From positions 78,774 to 142,773 of the forward strand of contig JAIORV010000157.1 of NCBI GenBank assembly GCA_021107945.1: a stretch of DNA of 64,000 bases, read 5' to 3'. The position numbers were made by a program, and so were the translations under genes. Positions 1-10,003 of the stretch are shown one piece after another. The DNA comes from Vulcanimicrobiota bacterium (GTDB taxonomy: Bacteria > Vulcanimicrobiota > JAJTBE01). The notes under the pieces were generated by a model that was given only the letters and a program-made list of their open reading frames with translations, did no database searches and was not told the DNA's origin. The stretch's first letter is position 1. Each line of letters opens with the position of its first letter.

Positions 1-60
1 ATATAAAACACTATTCAGGGACTTTAATACAGCTTTTATCAATGTGACCCAGAGCAGGAC

Positions 61-95
61 AAATAAAAAGCCCCGCCAACTGAAAGTTGCGGGGG
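61..95 (-). terminator. Rho-independent terminator-like hairpin downstream of the minus-strand response regulator
   Basis: CCCCGCCAAC..GTTGCGGGG stem with an A-run at 61-69 (U-run on the minus strand). Confidence 0.6.
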
Positions 96-143
96 AGAAA
101 GTCCGGGTATGTGGTGAATAACGGCAGGATCCGGATCCTGTCT

Positions 144-578
144 TTATCCCATTTGTGGCGGACTGCTGATCTCCATCCAGTAATTTATTACCGACTCGAT
201 CTGTTTTCTGTACATGGATGTCTCTATGGACTTGGCAATATATGAGTTGGCATAGTTTCGATATGCGGTATTGATGTCCAGCGGATCCTCGGAAGATGTC
301 AGAACAACGACAGGTATAAGTTTCAGGTTCTCATCGATCTTTATTTTTTTAATAAGCCCGAATCCGTTCATTTTTGTAAGTTTCAGGTCAATGATAATGA
401 GATCCGGCAACTCGCCCATGGAATTCTTGTTTATACTTCTCGCCTTCAGATATTCGAGAGCTTCTTCTCCGGTTTTAACCCATTTTAAATTTATGGATAA
501 ATCGAGTTTTCTGAGAGTTAATTCGAGAATATGGGCATGATCCTCATTGTCTTCAACATAGAGTAGCGTTTTCTTCAT
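144..578 (-). CDS. Single-domain response regulator (Rcp1-like REC)
   Basis: LLYVEDNEDHAHILEL, DLIIIDLKL phospho-Asp motif, VVLTSS, K at the expected position. Confidence 0.9.
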   Translation of the reverse strand: MKKTLLYVEDNEDHAHILELTLRKLDLSINLKWVKTGEEALEYLKARSINKNSMGELPDLIIIDLKLTKMNGFGLIKKIKIDENLKLIPVVVLTSSEDPLDINTAYRNYANSYIAKSIETSMYRKQIESVINYWMEISSPPQMG

Positions 579-579
579 T

Positions 580-1731
580 CTAATTTTCCTGCTTTATCGG
601 TTTTTTTACAGTAAAGTAAAAAGAGCTTCCTTTTCCTTTTTCAGATTCCACCCAAATTTTTTCCTGGTCCCTGTTAATTATTCTTTTAACAATTGAAAGT
701 CCCACTCCGGTACCCTCAGGGTTTGGTATATCTCCCAACTGTTGAAAGATATCGAATATTTTATTGTGATAGGCTTGCTCTATGCCAATTCCATTATCTT
801 TGATGAAGAAAACGTACTTGTTCTCAATGGAATCTTCATACCACCCCGCTTCCACCCTGGGTTTTGTATTATTATCGATAAAATTAAGTGCATTTGTAAT
901 CAGGTTTTCAAACACCTGTTTCATTTGCCGGGGATTATATAAGACTTCCGGGAAATTATCATCGACTATAATATCCGCATCTTTTCTCTTGATACCGGGA
1001 GGGAGATCCTCGATGATTTCCCGTATTATCTCCTCCGGCTTTACAATTTTTTGCTCCTGTATAATATTTCTCACCCTGGATATTTGCAGGAGATCTTTTA
1101 TATAACTGCCCATTTTTTCCGTTGTCACCTGAAGTCTTTTCATGAACCCTCTCAAATTGGAATCAAGCTCCATCTCGTTAATAAATTGAAGATAGCCCTG
1201 GAATGTAACAAGAGAGCTTTTCAGTTCATGTGACACGGTATAAATGAAAGAAGCCAGGTCATCGTTTCTTTCCTCCAACTCCCTGTTTTGCACCTTCATC
1301 TTCTCATTTGCAACAGTCAACTGCTGCAATAGAAGTTCCTTTTCCATTTTGAAGATTGCGTCCTGAGAAGCCCTGCCAATAGTGATTATCAGTTCCTTTA
1401 TATTAACAGGCTTTCTAAGGTAGGCGAAAGCATCCTGCTCCAGTGCGTCAATGGCGGTTTCCACGCTTGCGTGTGCAGTCATAATTATAACCTGTGTGTC
1501 CGGATAGAGTTTTTTTATTCTTTTTAAAATTGTTGTTCCGGATTGTCCCGGCAACCTGAGATCAAGGAGTACTACGGGGAAAGTGCTATTCTCTATTGCC
1601 CTGTAAGCATCCTCGGCATTCCCCACAATTTTAATTATATAGTTTTCCATTTCCAGAATATCACTCAGGTTATCACAAAGTGCCTCATCATCTTCCACAA
1701 TCAGTATATTTCGCGATAGTTCTGAATTCAC
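580..1731 (-). CDS. Hybrid REC-histidine kinase
   Basis: N-terminal REC (ILIVEDDEALCDNL, VVLLDLRLPG), HisKA motif VSHELKSSL, HATPase NLITNALNF and DNGIGIE / GTGVGLSIV. Confidence 0.92.
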   Translation of the reverse strand: MNSELSRNILIVEDDEALCDNLSDILEMENYIIKIVGNAEDAYRAIENSTFPVVLLDLRLPGQSGTTILKRIKKLYPDTQVIIMTAHASVETAIDALEQDAFAYLRKPVNIKELIITIGRASQDAIFKMEKELLLQQLTVANEKMKVQNRELEERNDDLASFIYTVSHELKSSLVTFQGYLQFINEMELDSNLRGFMKRLQVTTEKMGSYIKDLLQISRVRNIIQEQKIVKPEEIIREIIEDLPPGIKRKDADIIVDDNFPEVLYNPRQMKQVFENLITNALNFIDNNTKPRVEAGWYEDSIENKYVFFIKDNGIGIEQAYHNKIFDIFQQLGDIPNPEGTGVGLSIVKRIINRDQEKIWVESEKGKGSSFYFTVKKPIKQEN

Positions 1732-1863
1732 GGGATCCTCCTTAAAACTTATGAAATTATCAAATTGAAATTATTGTAACTATTCAGCTCCTTATCGTTT
1801 TTCACCGCAAAGTACGCTGAGGACGCTGAGACCCTGAAACAAGTTCTAATCTTTGATGACATT

Positions 1864-2123
1864 TTTAAGACAACACCCGATTTTAATCGGGTGGTTAGCC
1901 GAAGCCCTAAACACTGGGTGTTTAACCGTTTTAACGGTTTACCGGTTCTTTCTCACCCACAGTTTTATACCACCTTTTCCATAATTTGAATGAAGCTTTT
2001 CCTGTTTATTCTTGTTCCCGATACACCGTTAACCTTCAGAATCTGGAAGCCTCTGAAGAGGCTGAGACGGCGTGGCTAAGCCATTCTCCCTCCCACCACA
2101 ATAAATTGTGGTGTTGTCTTAAA
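1864..2123. repeat. Poly-hairpin element, copy 1 (inner element)
   Basis: TTTAAGACAACACC ... GGTGTTGTCTTAAA terminal inverted repeat; internal mini-hairpins CCCGATTTTAATCGGG, AACCGTTTTAACGGTT, CACCACAATAAATTGTGGTG; related copies at 46160 and 58229. Confidence 0.85.
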
Positions 2124-2373
2124 ACCAATTGCTGCCTTATTGTCAATGTTACTCTAAATATCACATCCATTTCAATAGAAATGTATATAAAGATTAGAAA
2201 CAAGTTTAGGGCAGGCAAGTTCAGTGCAGGCACTGAGGATTAGAAGCATTGTCTGCTATTCACTAAATGCTAAATACCGATTTTCGAGTGTAAAAATTAA
2301 ATAATATGAAAGTTCTCCTCTTTTTCTTCTCTCCGCGCTCTCTGCGACCTCTGCGGTGAATAGTTACAAATTA

Positions 2374-4986
2374 TCATAGTGTATCATCAAAGGGTAAAAT
2401 AATCTCCATCATTGTTCCAACTTGAAGTTTGCTTTCCACATTAATTTTCCCTCCATGCGCCTCAATAACTTTGCTGACGTTGGAAAGTCCCAGTCCCACT
2501 CCCCTGGCTTTGGTGGTATAAAGAGGTTGAAATACTTTCTCCAGATCGTCGATGGCAATTCCCACTCCGTTGTCTTTTACTCTGACGGCAACATGCTTTT
2601 CATATTTCCGTGTCTCGATGTTTATATTGCCCTCTTTTCCCACGGCCTGAATTGAATTTTGAACAAGATTTGCTACTACCTGTCTCATTCTTTCGGGATC
2701 CACATTTAATATGGGAATATCGGGATCAAGTTCTTTCTCCAGCTTAATACCCTGTGGGATTCTCATCTCTAAAATTACAGTTTCAATCAATTTATTCAAA
2801 TTCGTCGGAACGGGAATGGGAACCCAGGATTGTGACGAATCCAGGAGATCTTTGATGATATCGTCGCAAATCTGCACCTGCCTTTCCAGCCGATACAGAT
2901 GTTTATCAATTTTTTCTTCTCCACCTTCCAGGCGTCTTTTCAGGTAATATATGGAGCTTTTTATTACCGCCAGGGGATTACGAAGTTCGTGACTTACCGT
3001 TCCCGTGATCTGCCCCATTAACGCCAGCTTTTCCTTTTGTACCAGTTCTTCCTGTGCTTTTTTCAACTCCCCGGTCCGATCTTCCACAAGAATCTCCAGG
3101 TTCTGAGAATAATTCCTCAATTCATCTTCCAATTGCTTGCGGCGACTTATATCTTTCACAATACCCAGCAGTCCTATCAATTCTCCCTCTGCATCATATC
3201 GACGCGACACTTCCAGGATGCCCGGAAATCTTGAGCCATCTTTTCTGACGAAGTTGAATTCTTTTTCCACCGCTCCCTCAACCGGTGCAATGGAGTAAAA
3301 ATACTCGAATCCCATTCCTTCCATTTCTTCATCCAGGTGGAATTTTGTCGGTGATTCCTTCATCACCACTTCATCGGCGTTGTAACCGAATATTTTCTCG
3401 GCTCCACGGTTGAAAACCTCGATGATACCCTCCCTGTCAGTTGCAACAATTGCATAATCAGTCGTAGCATCAAGAACTGACTGCATTTGAAGATTCGCTT
3501 CGACTAATTTATGCTCAAATTTCTTCCCCTCCGTTATATCTACTGCGGTTCCCTGCACGGCAGGCTTTCCCCGATATACTATTCTCGTGTCAAGAACCCC
3601 GATATTAAATGTACTTCCATCCTTTCGGCATCCAACGAAATCATATCGCAACGCACTTATCTCTCCACTGATCCTCTTGCGAAGATTTTTCCGGACCTTT
3701 TCATGATCTGAAGGTGCAATCAGATTAAATGGAGGCTTCCCTATTAATTCCTCAAGTGTATAACCAAAAGATTGGCAAAAAGCGGGATTAACATATTTGA
3801 ACACATTGTCCTGAATAAGATAAACCATACTATGTGAAGTTTCCACGAGAATTCTGTAGTTGTACTCCGATTCCGCAAGTTTTGTCTCAAGCTCTTTTTT
3901 ATGGGAGATATCCTCCAGAAGAATCAGGTGCCCATTTGTTTTTCCGGTGGATTCCATTAACGGATACAGGGATAGATATGCCGTAAACTCACTGCCGTCT
4001 TTATTTATCAGCAGAATCTCTTCTTCATAGAAGTCTTGCTTTTCCTTATTATTTTCCAGAATCTTCCGAATCTTGAATTCACCCGGTGATTTTATTATTT
4101 CCTCAATCGATTTCCCCAGGGTTTCTGTTGAATTATATCCCAGAATATTTTTCGCTCCCGGTGAAAATAAAGTGATTACGCCCTCCAAATCGGTAGTTAT
4201 AAAACCGTGATCCCTGGCAGTTTTAAAAATCTGACTCAGGAAATCCCTGGATTCCCTCAACTCACTTTCTCTCTTCTCAATGGATTCAGCCATATTATTA
4301 AAAGCTTTTCCCAGATCTCCGACTTCATCTTGCGGAAGATTTTCAAGACGTGCTCCCAGATTGCCCGATGAAAAACAATCGGTTGCCTTTATCATGGTCT
4401 CCAGGGGGACAAGAAGCGTCTCGTTTAACAGGAGAGAGCCGAGAATTATTATCCCAAGTGTGCAAACGATAAAAACAAGCAATATAATTAATAATAGCTC
4501 ACGGATTCTTTTCTCTGTGATTTCTTTTTCCAGGCTTTTTAACTTGTCGATTCTTCCCCGGTCAAGATGAATTACAATTGTCCCCGAATAATTTCCGTAC
4601 TTGTTTCTTATGGACTTTGGGAAAATGCTCAGGTTTTTTGATAACTCTTTGTCTCCCCGTGAAAATATTATTTTGTTGTTTCTATTTTTTATTGCCAGAT
4701 ATTTTATCTCCGGATTATCCACCATATAGTCCCCCAGCAACTCCATCTCCCCTGCATCCTCTCTATTGAGATGTTTCAAAGCCTGTCTGCTCAGGAAATC
4801 AAGTTTCTCAAGGGTTCTTATCTCGATATAACTGTTGTAAATCTCTATATTTGCCCGGGAGACATCCATAAGAGAAGATCTATAAAGGGATATGGTGATA
4901 ATTCCAAGAAGGATTGTAAATATTGTCGGCACCAGGAGGAATATTGCCAGGTATTTATTTTTGATATTATATCTGTGAATATTCAT
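2374..4986 (-). CDS. Membrane PAS-sensor histidine kinase (HAMP, several PAS, HisKA, HATPase)
   Basis: Two TM segments, HAMP-like LLVPLETMIKATDCFSSGNLGARL, repeated PAS/PAC blocks, VSHELRNPLAVIKSS, DNGVGI and GVGLGLSNV. Confidence 0.92.
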   Translation of the reverse strand: MNIHRYNIKNKYLAIFLLVPTIFTILLGIITISLYRSSLMDVSRANIEIYNSYIEIRTLEKLDFLSRQALKHLNREDAGEMELLGDYMVDNPEIKYLAIKNRNNKIIFSRGDKELSKNLSIFPKSIRNKYGNYSGTIVIHLDRGRIDKLKSLEKEITEKRIRELLLIILLVFIVCTLGIIILGSLLLNETLLVPLETMIKATDCFSSGNLGARLENLPQDEVGDLGKAFNNMAESIEKRESELRESRDFLSQIFKTARDHGFITTDLEGVITLFSPGAKNILGYNSTETLGKSIEEIIKSPGEFKIRKILENNKEKQDFYEEEILLINKDGSEFTAYLSLYPLMESTGKTNGHLILLEDISHKKELETKLAESEYNYRILVETSHSMVYLIQDNVFKYVNPAFCQSFGYTLEELIGKPPFNLIAPSDHEKVRKNLRKRISGEISALRYDFVGCRKDGSTFNIGVLDTRIVYRGKPAVQGTAVDITEGKKFEHKLVEANLQMQSVLDATTDYAIVATDREGIIEVFNRGAEKIFGYNADEVVMKESPTKFHLDEEMEGMGFEYFYSIAPVEGAVEKEFNFVRKDGSRFPGILEVSRRYDAEGELIGLLGIVKDISRRKQLEDELRNYSQNLEILVEDRTGELKKAQEELVQKEKLALMGQITGTVSHELRNPLAVIKSSIYYLKRRLEGGEEKIDKHLYRLERQVQICDDIIKDLLDSSQSWVPIPVPTNLNKLIETVILEMRIPQGIKLEKELDPDIPILNVDPERMRQVVANLVQNSIQAVGKEGNINIETRKYEKHVAVRVKDNGVGIAIDDLEKVFQPLYTTKARGVGLGLSNVSKVIEAHGGKINVESKLQVGTMMEIILPFDDTL

Positions 4987-5101
4987 AAATTTTCTTCGCG
5001 GGTCTCCGGGTTAATTTTTTATCTTTCAAGCGGAGTTTTTTAGAGACCTGCATAAATTATTTTCGATATTTTATAAAAAACACCTGTAAATGGAGTGAAG
5101 A

Positions 5102-5533
5102 TTGATGGAGATGCAAAAAATTGAGTTAAAAGCTTTCCTCGTTTGTCGAGACGTCCTGGTGAACAGCAGAAAAGACAGCGTTATATCCATAATCAATATA
5201 TTCAACGAACTTCGTGTGAATAAATTTCCTGCGGAGTTGGGAACAATTTGCCTTGTGGCTATTTACAGCGGCGCGCCGGGAGAATATACTCATCATTTCG
5301 AGATATGGACCCGGGGAGTGCAGGTTGGTGATACTCCGCTCTCTAAATTTTTTCTTGAAAATTCCGTATCCATGTTTCATGTCGCCTCCTATATGGATGG
5401 AGTTGTGTGCGAGCAACCTCAGCAATTTACATTCAAGAGCTTTCTTAACGGCGAGGAGATGGGAAGCACAAGCCTGGGAATTTTCAAGCCTTTGCATGAC
5501 AGGGATTTTGAGGATGATGAATTTAATATTTAA
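5102..5533 (+). CDS. Conserved hypothetical protein (DUF6941-like)
   Basis: Compact ORF MQKIELKAFLVCRDVLVNSRKDSVISIINIFNELRVNKFPAELGTICLVAIYSG; family recognised tentatively. Confidence 0.6.
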   Translation: MMEMQKIELKAFLVCRDVLVNSRKDSVISIINIFNELRVNKFPAELGTICLVAIYSGAPGEYTHHFEIWTRGVQVGDTPLSKFFLENSVSMFHVASYMDGVVCEQPQQFTFKSFLNGEEMGSTSLGIFKPLHDRDFEDDEFNI

Positions 5534-5729
5534 TACCTCCCAACGTAGCGCGGGTTTTTAAACCCGCCCATCACCTGAAAACAACCTGAAATTATCATAA
5601 TTTATGTGATTGTAAGAATTTTAACATTCTTTTAACATCACCCCCCTTTATTTTTTCTGCCGATTGCTTTATCATGGAAATAAGAAAGAAAATAATTTTT
5701 GGGGGATATTTGCAAGGAGTTGATATTTT

Positions 5730-6677
5730 ATGGATTTCAGCATTAAAGGAACCGGAAGTCAGATAAAACAAGCATCAACGGAGATGCCCAAGAAGTCGAA
5801 GGCAGACAAGCCGCCTGCATCGCCGAAGGACGAGGTCAGCGTTGGCAGAAAGATTGCCAAAGGAGCGGGGACGATTGTCCTTGGAACCGCTATGACGGCC
5901 GTCTATGGAACCGGAAAAGGACTTGTAAAGGGCGCACAAGCATCGAGCAAATCCGCGATTGACGGGCTCGAGCTTGGTGGATTTAAAAAAGACGGCATAA
6001 TAAAGAATGCCGCCCGCGCCGGTCTGCATATAGCCCCCGCGCTGGGAGCGGTGGCAGCTTTGACATTGGGAGCGGGTCCTATCGGGATGATAATTGCAGG
6101 TATCGCACTGCCCGGTGCAGTTGCTGGAACAGCCTCGGGATTGACAGGAGCGGGTGAGGGATTCGTAAAAGGAATCAAGTTTGCATTAAAGGGAGCGGAT
6201 AAGGCCGATAAGGTTGTTGCCAATCGCCTTGGAAAAGTGCTGGGTAAAGTCGCTAAATTCGCGTCAGGAGTCGCCCTGGGAGTCGTTGCAGCGCCCGTGG
6301 GAGCGGCGACGTATGCTTTCATTAAAGGATTTAAATTTGCCGAGAAGGCTATTGGAGTGAAAACTCCCCCGAAAAACACGGGAGATGTTATCGGCAATAT
6401 TCTCAGCGAGAGCATGATAGGAGTCGCCTATGTGAAAGGAGCCCTCGCCGGAGCGAGCGTTTTAGGAGCGGCAACTTTAGCGGGAGCCTCAGCGGGATCA
6501 ATCGCCACGGGAGTCAAGGGAACGGCGGCAGGTCTAAGAGGTTTCTATGACGGCGCAAAAACAAGTTACAAACTCGCAGGAAAGGCAATGGGCAAGGTAT
6601 TCGGCGACGGCGAAAACAACCAACCCGCCGAAAAGCCTGCGGTCAAACCAGAAAACAAGCCCGCACAGGAGAAGTGA
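5730..6677 (+). CDS. Gly/Ala-rich, glycine-zipper-like membrane-associated protein with charged Pro-rich tail
   Basis: Long GAxxLGAGPIGMIIAGIALPGAVAGTASGLTGAGEG-type stretches alternating with amphipathic Lys-rich segments; C-terminal PAEKPAVKPENKPAQEK. Confidence 0.65.
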   Translation: MDFSIKGTGSQIKQASTEMPKKSKADKPPASPKDEVSVGRKIAKGAGTIVLGTAMTAVYGTGKGLVKGAQASSKSAIDGLELGGFKKDGIIKNAARAGLHIAPALGAVAALTLGAGPIGMIIAGIALPGAVAGTASGLTGAGEGFVKGIKFALKGADKADKVVANRLGKVLGKVAKFASGVALGVVAAPVGAATYAFIKGFKFAEKAIGVKTPPKNTGDVIGNILSESMIGVAYVKGALAGASVLGAATLAGASAGSIATGVKGTAAGLRGFYDGAKTSYKLAGKAMGKVFGDGENNQPAEKPAVKPENKPAQEK

Positions 6678-6733
6678 AAATTGTATTGACAATTTTTAAT
6701 GGCAAACAAATTAGTTTTTTAACATGATCATAT

Positions 6734-6780
6734 AATTGCAAAAGGCGAATGAAAAGAAGTATCATTCGCTTTTTGCAATT
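6734..6780. terminator. Strong intergenic hairpin, likely bidirectional terminator
   Basis: AATTGCAAAAGGCGAATG / CATTCGCTTTTTGCAATT, 18 bp stem with one mismatch and an 11 nt loop, just downstream of the 5730-6677 CDS. Confidence 0.6.
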
Positions 6781-6935
6781 ATTCAGGCTATCCACCTTTT
6801 TGGGAGCAGGCCGCCATCTCAAAAGCAGGAAGAAAATTTGGGGTGATAGAACGTATCATCAGCTATACTTACTCGGCCTGTATTATAAAGTTTCTTCCCC
6901 GATAAATCTCCAAAAAAAAAGATTTTATACAGAAT

Positions 6936-8195
6936 ATGATGAAAAAAATCACAAAAAAAATCATAACTCTGCTTCTCTGTATTATTTTAACTCTTATTCT
7001 TTCCGGTTGCGGAGGTGAATCTTCAGAAGGCGGCAGCAATCCCGAACCCGGTCCCGGCCCGGTTTCTCTTAAAAATGGATTCTCCGAATACGATTTTGCA
7101 AGCGATCCGCATGTGCGTGTAGCACCCGGGAATGTTGCCGCCGTATTCCTGGAGCCTCTCAATGCAGTTGACACTAATATGCCGGACACCCAACAGATTG
7201 GCATGGATTGCATTCCCATTATAATTGAAGAGGGCGGTTGCTTCATTTATTCCCTTGATGTTCGCGACAATACGATCCAATCTGCAGTTATGATTTGTTC
7301 TTCAGGTGATGAGGTTTTCAGGATAGACCATTATTCTCCTGAGATTGAAATTTTTCTTTCCCCCGGGAATTATAGTTTGTTGATAACTTCAGGCTACACC
7401 CTTCAGGAGAGCGGCGGTGCAGATCACCGGGTGGTGTTTCTCTGCCCCGATATGGGCTTCAGGTACCCGGCATTTAGTCAGGTGCTCAGGGTGAATTCAG
7501 CTCCTTGGGGCAACCTGTGTGAAATAAACCTTTCCCATGCACATCTTGATTATGCCGACCTTTATTATTCGAACATGGTGGGTGCAAATTTAAGCGCCAC
7601 CTCGCTGAAGGAGGCGAATCTGGAGGGTGCGGATTTGGAAGAGGCCTTGCTTTATGCGGCAAACCTTGAAGAAGTCAACCTCCATACCGCATATCTTTAT
7701 AAAGCCAACTTCTACGCCGCCAACATGGAAAAGGCAAACCTCAGCGCCGCAGAACTCAATGAAGCTTACCTGTATGCGGCAAATATGGAGAACATAAACC
7801 TTGCCGATGCATCGATGCGCGATGCAAATCTTTATGCATCGAACCTGACCGATGCCAACCTCATATCGGCGGATCTTTCCGGAGCAAACCTTTTCTCGGC
7901 ACAGATGGAAAATGTGAATCTTATGGCCGCATGTCTGGACAATGCCTATCTTTACTCTGCAAACCTGGCCTATGGAAACCTCGAAGGGGCGACATTAAAG
8001 GAAGCAAATCTTGGCACAGCATTCCTCTACAGGGCAAACCTACACAACGCAGTCCTCACATCGGCAAACCTTTCTGACGCCGATTTGAGATATGCTGTGC
8101 TCAGGAATGCAATTCTGCGAGGAGCTTTTCTAAGAGGTGCAGATCTAACAGGCGCAGACCTGACAGGAGCCGACACCACAGATGTGGTCTGGTAG
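6936..8195 (+). CDS. Pentapeptide-repeat lipoprotein
   Basis: Lipobox ILSGCGG; about 25 A(N/D)LxxA-type pentapeptides (ANLEGADLEEALLYAANLEEVNL...). Confidence 0.9.
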   Translation: MMKKITKKIITLLLCIILTLILSGCGGESSEGGSNPEPGPGPVSLKNGFSEYDFASDPHVRVAPGNVAAVFLEPLNAVDTNMPDTQQIGMDCIPIIIEEGGCFIYSLDVRDNTIQSAVMICSSGDEVFRIDHYSPEIEIFLSPGNYSLLITSGYTLQESGGADHRVVFLCPDMGFRYPAFSQVLRVNSAPWGNLCEINLSHAHLDYADLYYSNMVGANLSATSLKEANLEGADLEEALLYAANLEEVNLHTAYLYKANFYAANMEKANLSAAELNEAYLYAANMENINLADASMRDANLYASNLTDANLISADLSGANLFSAQMENVNLMAACLDNAYLYSANLAYGNLEGATLKEANLGTAFLYRANLHNAVLTSANLSDADLRYAVLRNAILRGAFLRGADLTGADLTGADTTDVVW

Positions 8196-8264
8196 AATTG
8201 AATACGGTTATTGTCCTGACCCGGGAGGTTACCTTTTCCTGAACGATTTATCCCAAAAAACAAG

Positions 8265-9353
8265 CTAAAGATTCCATTCGTATTTTTCTTTAAGTCCATT
8301 CATATGATTCCTTGGAATGTATTTATCGTGTTGTAATCTACCAACAACAATTCCAGGAGCAACGCCGATTTTACGGGCGAGTTTTATAACTCCCATCTTA
8401 CTCTTGTATTCTCTCCTTGCCAATAGGCTGGAATATTCTTTTGACGGTATCAGAAAATTAGAAGCGAAACGATCCGCCTCGTCTTCTTTCTCTCCCTGGT
8501 AATCAATCTCATCGATAAAACGCTCTCTCTTGCCGTGAAGAAGAATATGCCCCGCCTCGTGAAAGAAGGCAAACCAAAAGAAATCATTGGTTTTATAACG
8601 CAGGCTCAACTGAATTAAAGCTTTTTTTGGAGTTAACCACCGAGTGGCTCCACAAACCCGGGCTTTGGGAAGCTGAGGAGTAAATGCAACTACTACCCCG
8701 CAGGAGGCACATAATTCTTTCATCTCAGGTACAAATTTGTTGGGGGGAAGAGACGTTAGAGATCTGATTTCTTCCAGAACTCCCCTGAATTTCTTTTTAT
8801 CGAAAGGAGAAGTGCGAATTCGCCGGGCATCAATTTCCCCTTTTCGAAGCCAAGCTACAAGAGCATCGGGGTCACTTTTAAAAGCGGTGGATTTACGAAA
8901 AGCAACCGCTCTTTCTTTTATCTCCGGATATTGTTCCGGTGAAGCTATTCCAAAATAATCCAACATCTCTTGAACCTTTTGAACCATTTCTTCCCGCGTC
9001 TCGACAAAACCAAATTTTACCATTTTCTTGTAAGGAAATTTTCTTACCCATTCAATTCCATGTTTAAGCCGCTCCTGTTCTTCCATTCTTGCCAGATATT
9101 CCCGATAATTTTTTTCCCGATTGTTCCAAAATCCGGCGGAAATACTTAGTACCCGCTCCAATCTTAAAGCCGTTTCAGGAGTAATAGGAGCTTTTCCCTT
9201 GATAATTTGATTTATTGTTTTGACTTTCCGCCCTGTTCTCATTGCTAATTCAGCCTGAGTCATTCCTCTTTCATTAAGGACCTCTTCAAGAGTCCCCCCA
9301 GGTGGTGAAACATAATCCGGATTATATTGATTTTTAATATCCATTGAAATCAT
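8265..9353 (-). CDS. HigA-type XRE antitoxin fused to ImmA/IrrE metallopeptidase domain
   Basis: PPGGTLEEVLNERGMTQAELAMRTGRKVKTINQII HTH; HEAGHILLHGKRERFIDEIDYQGEKEDEADRFASNFLIP (HExxH, ImmA/IrrE). The ORF-track start at 9407 overlaps the toxin; MISMDIKNQ at 9353 is a more likely start. Confidence 0.9.
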   Translation of the reverse strand: MISMDIKNQYNPDYVSPPGGTLEEVLNERGMTQAELAMRTGRKVKTINQIIKGKAPITPETALRLERVLSISAGFWNNREKNYREYLARMEEQERLKHGIEWVRKFPYKKMVKFGFVETREEMVQKVQEMLDYFGIASPEQYPEIKERAVAFRKSTAFKSDPDALVAWLRKGEIDARRIRTSPFDKKKFRGVLEEIRSLTSLPPNKFVPEMKELCASCGVVVAFTPQLPKARVCGATRWLTPKKALIQLSLRYKTNDFFWFAFFHEAGHILLHGKRERFIDEIDYQGEKEDEADRFASNFLIPSKEYSSLLARREYKSKMGVIKLARKIGVAPGIVVGRLQHDKYIPRNHMNGLKEKYEWNL

Positions 9354-9688
9354 CTCCCATGATAATCCTGTATATCCAAAATTTTTATTGCTATGACCTT
9401 TTTCCAATCCAATCCTCCGTCTGATTTTTTTGGAGTTGGATTAATTGATGGTGTAAGTATCAATCTGTATGGATGGTCCAGATCAACAGCTAATTTTCCT
9501 GATAATTTTCCAACAAGTTCGTGACAACGACCTGGAAGAAAACGCATTTCCTCTAAATTATCAGCAGCCCTCAAATCATCAAGACGTTGCTTAATCAACT
9601 TAGCTCTTCTCTCTCCGTGCTTCTTTACGAGCTTATCCCAGTTATTACAAGCCTTCTGAAGACTCTTACTCTTAAATTCAATGTCCAT
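9350..9688 (-). CDS. HigB-like / RelE-superfamily toxin
   Basis: Immediately upstream of and overlapping the HigA-like antitoxin; FLPGRCHELVGKLSGKLAVDLDHPYRLILTP. Confidence 0.8.
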   Translation of the reverse strand: MDIEFKSKSLQKACNNWDKLVKKHGERRAKLIKQRLDDLRAADNLEEMRFLPGRCHELVGKLSGKLAVDLDHPYRLILTPSINPTPKKSDGGLDWKKVIAIKILDIQDYHGR

Positions 9689-9801
9689 TCATTTTCCTTG
9701 TTGTTAATTTCATTTACCTGATAGGTTAATAAAACTACAACATATTTTATTGTTATAAATAAAAAATCCTTTGTTCTTATTGTAAATGATTAAAAAAAAA
9801 G

Positions 9802-10003
9802 GAATCGGAAGAAGGCTGGCAGGGGTATCTCGAAGGCAAAGGCCTTCCCTGGGAAGAAGTCCGGGAGGAATTAGCTGATGAATAACCGATGGAAGGTTAT
9901 TGTCCGGGGCAAAGCTTCAAATCACCTTAAAGGCAAGACCGGAATGGAGCCTGAGGGTTGGTCAATGGAGGGGCAAGATGGTTTCCGCCCTTATTTTATT
10001 TGA
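9802..10003 (+). pseudogene. Decayed RelB/RelE-like TA remnant
   Basis: Start-less ESEEGWQGYLEGKGLPWEEVREELADE* (9802-9885) overlapping ATG at 9878: MNNRWKVIVRGKASNHLKGKTGMEP...* (to 10003). Resembles an antitoxin C-terminus and toxin N-terminus, both truncated. Confidence 0.45.

Noticed and set aside
1986-2243. Small ORFs 1986..2243(+) and 2036..2233(-)
   Set aside because: They lie in the poly-hairpin repeat and its flank; no coding evidence.
6749-7018. 89 aa ORF starting in the strong hairpin
   Set aside because: Begins inside a terminator-like stem and overlaps the start of the pentapeptide lipoprotein in another frame.
8027-8299. 90 aa minus-strand ORF with RSAPVRSAPLRKAP repeats
   Set aside because: Antisense of the pentapeptide-repeat gene; repeat arises from the coding periodicity.
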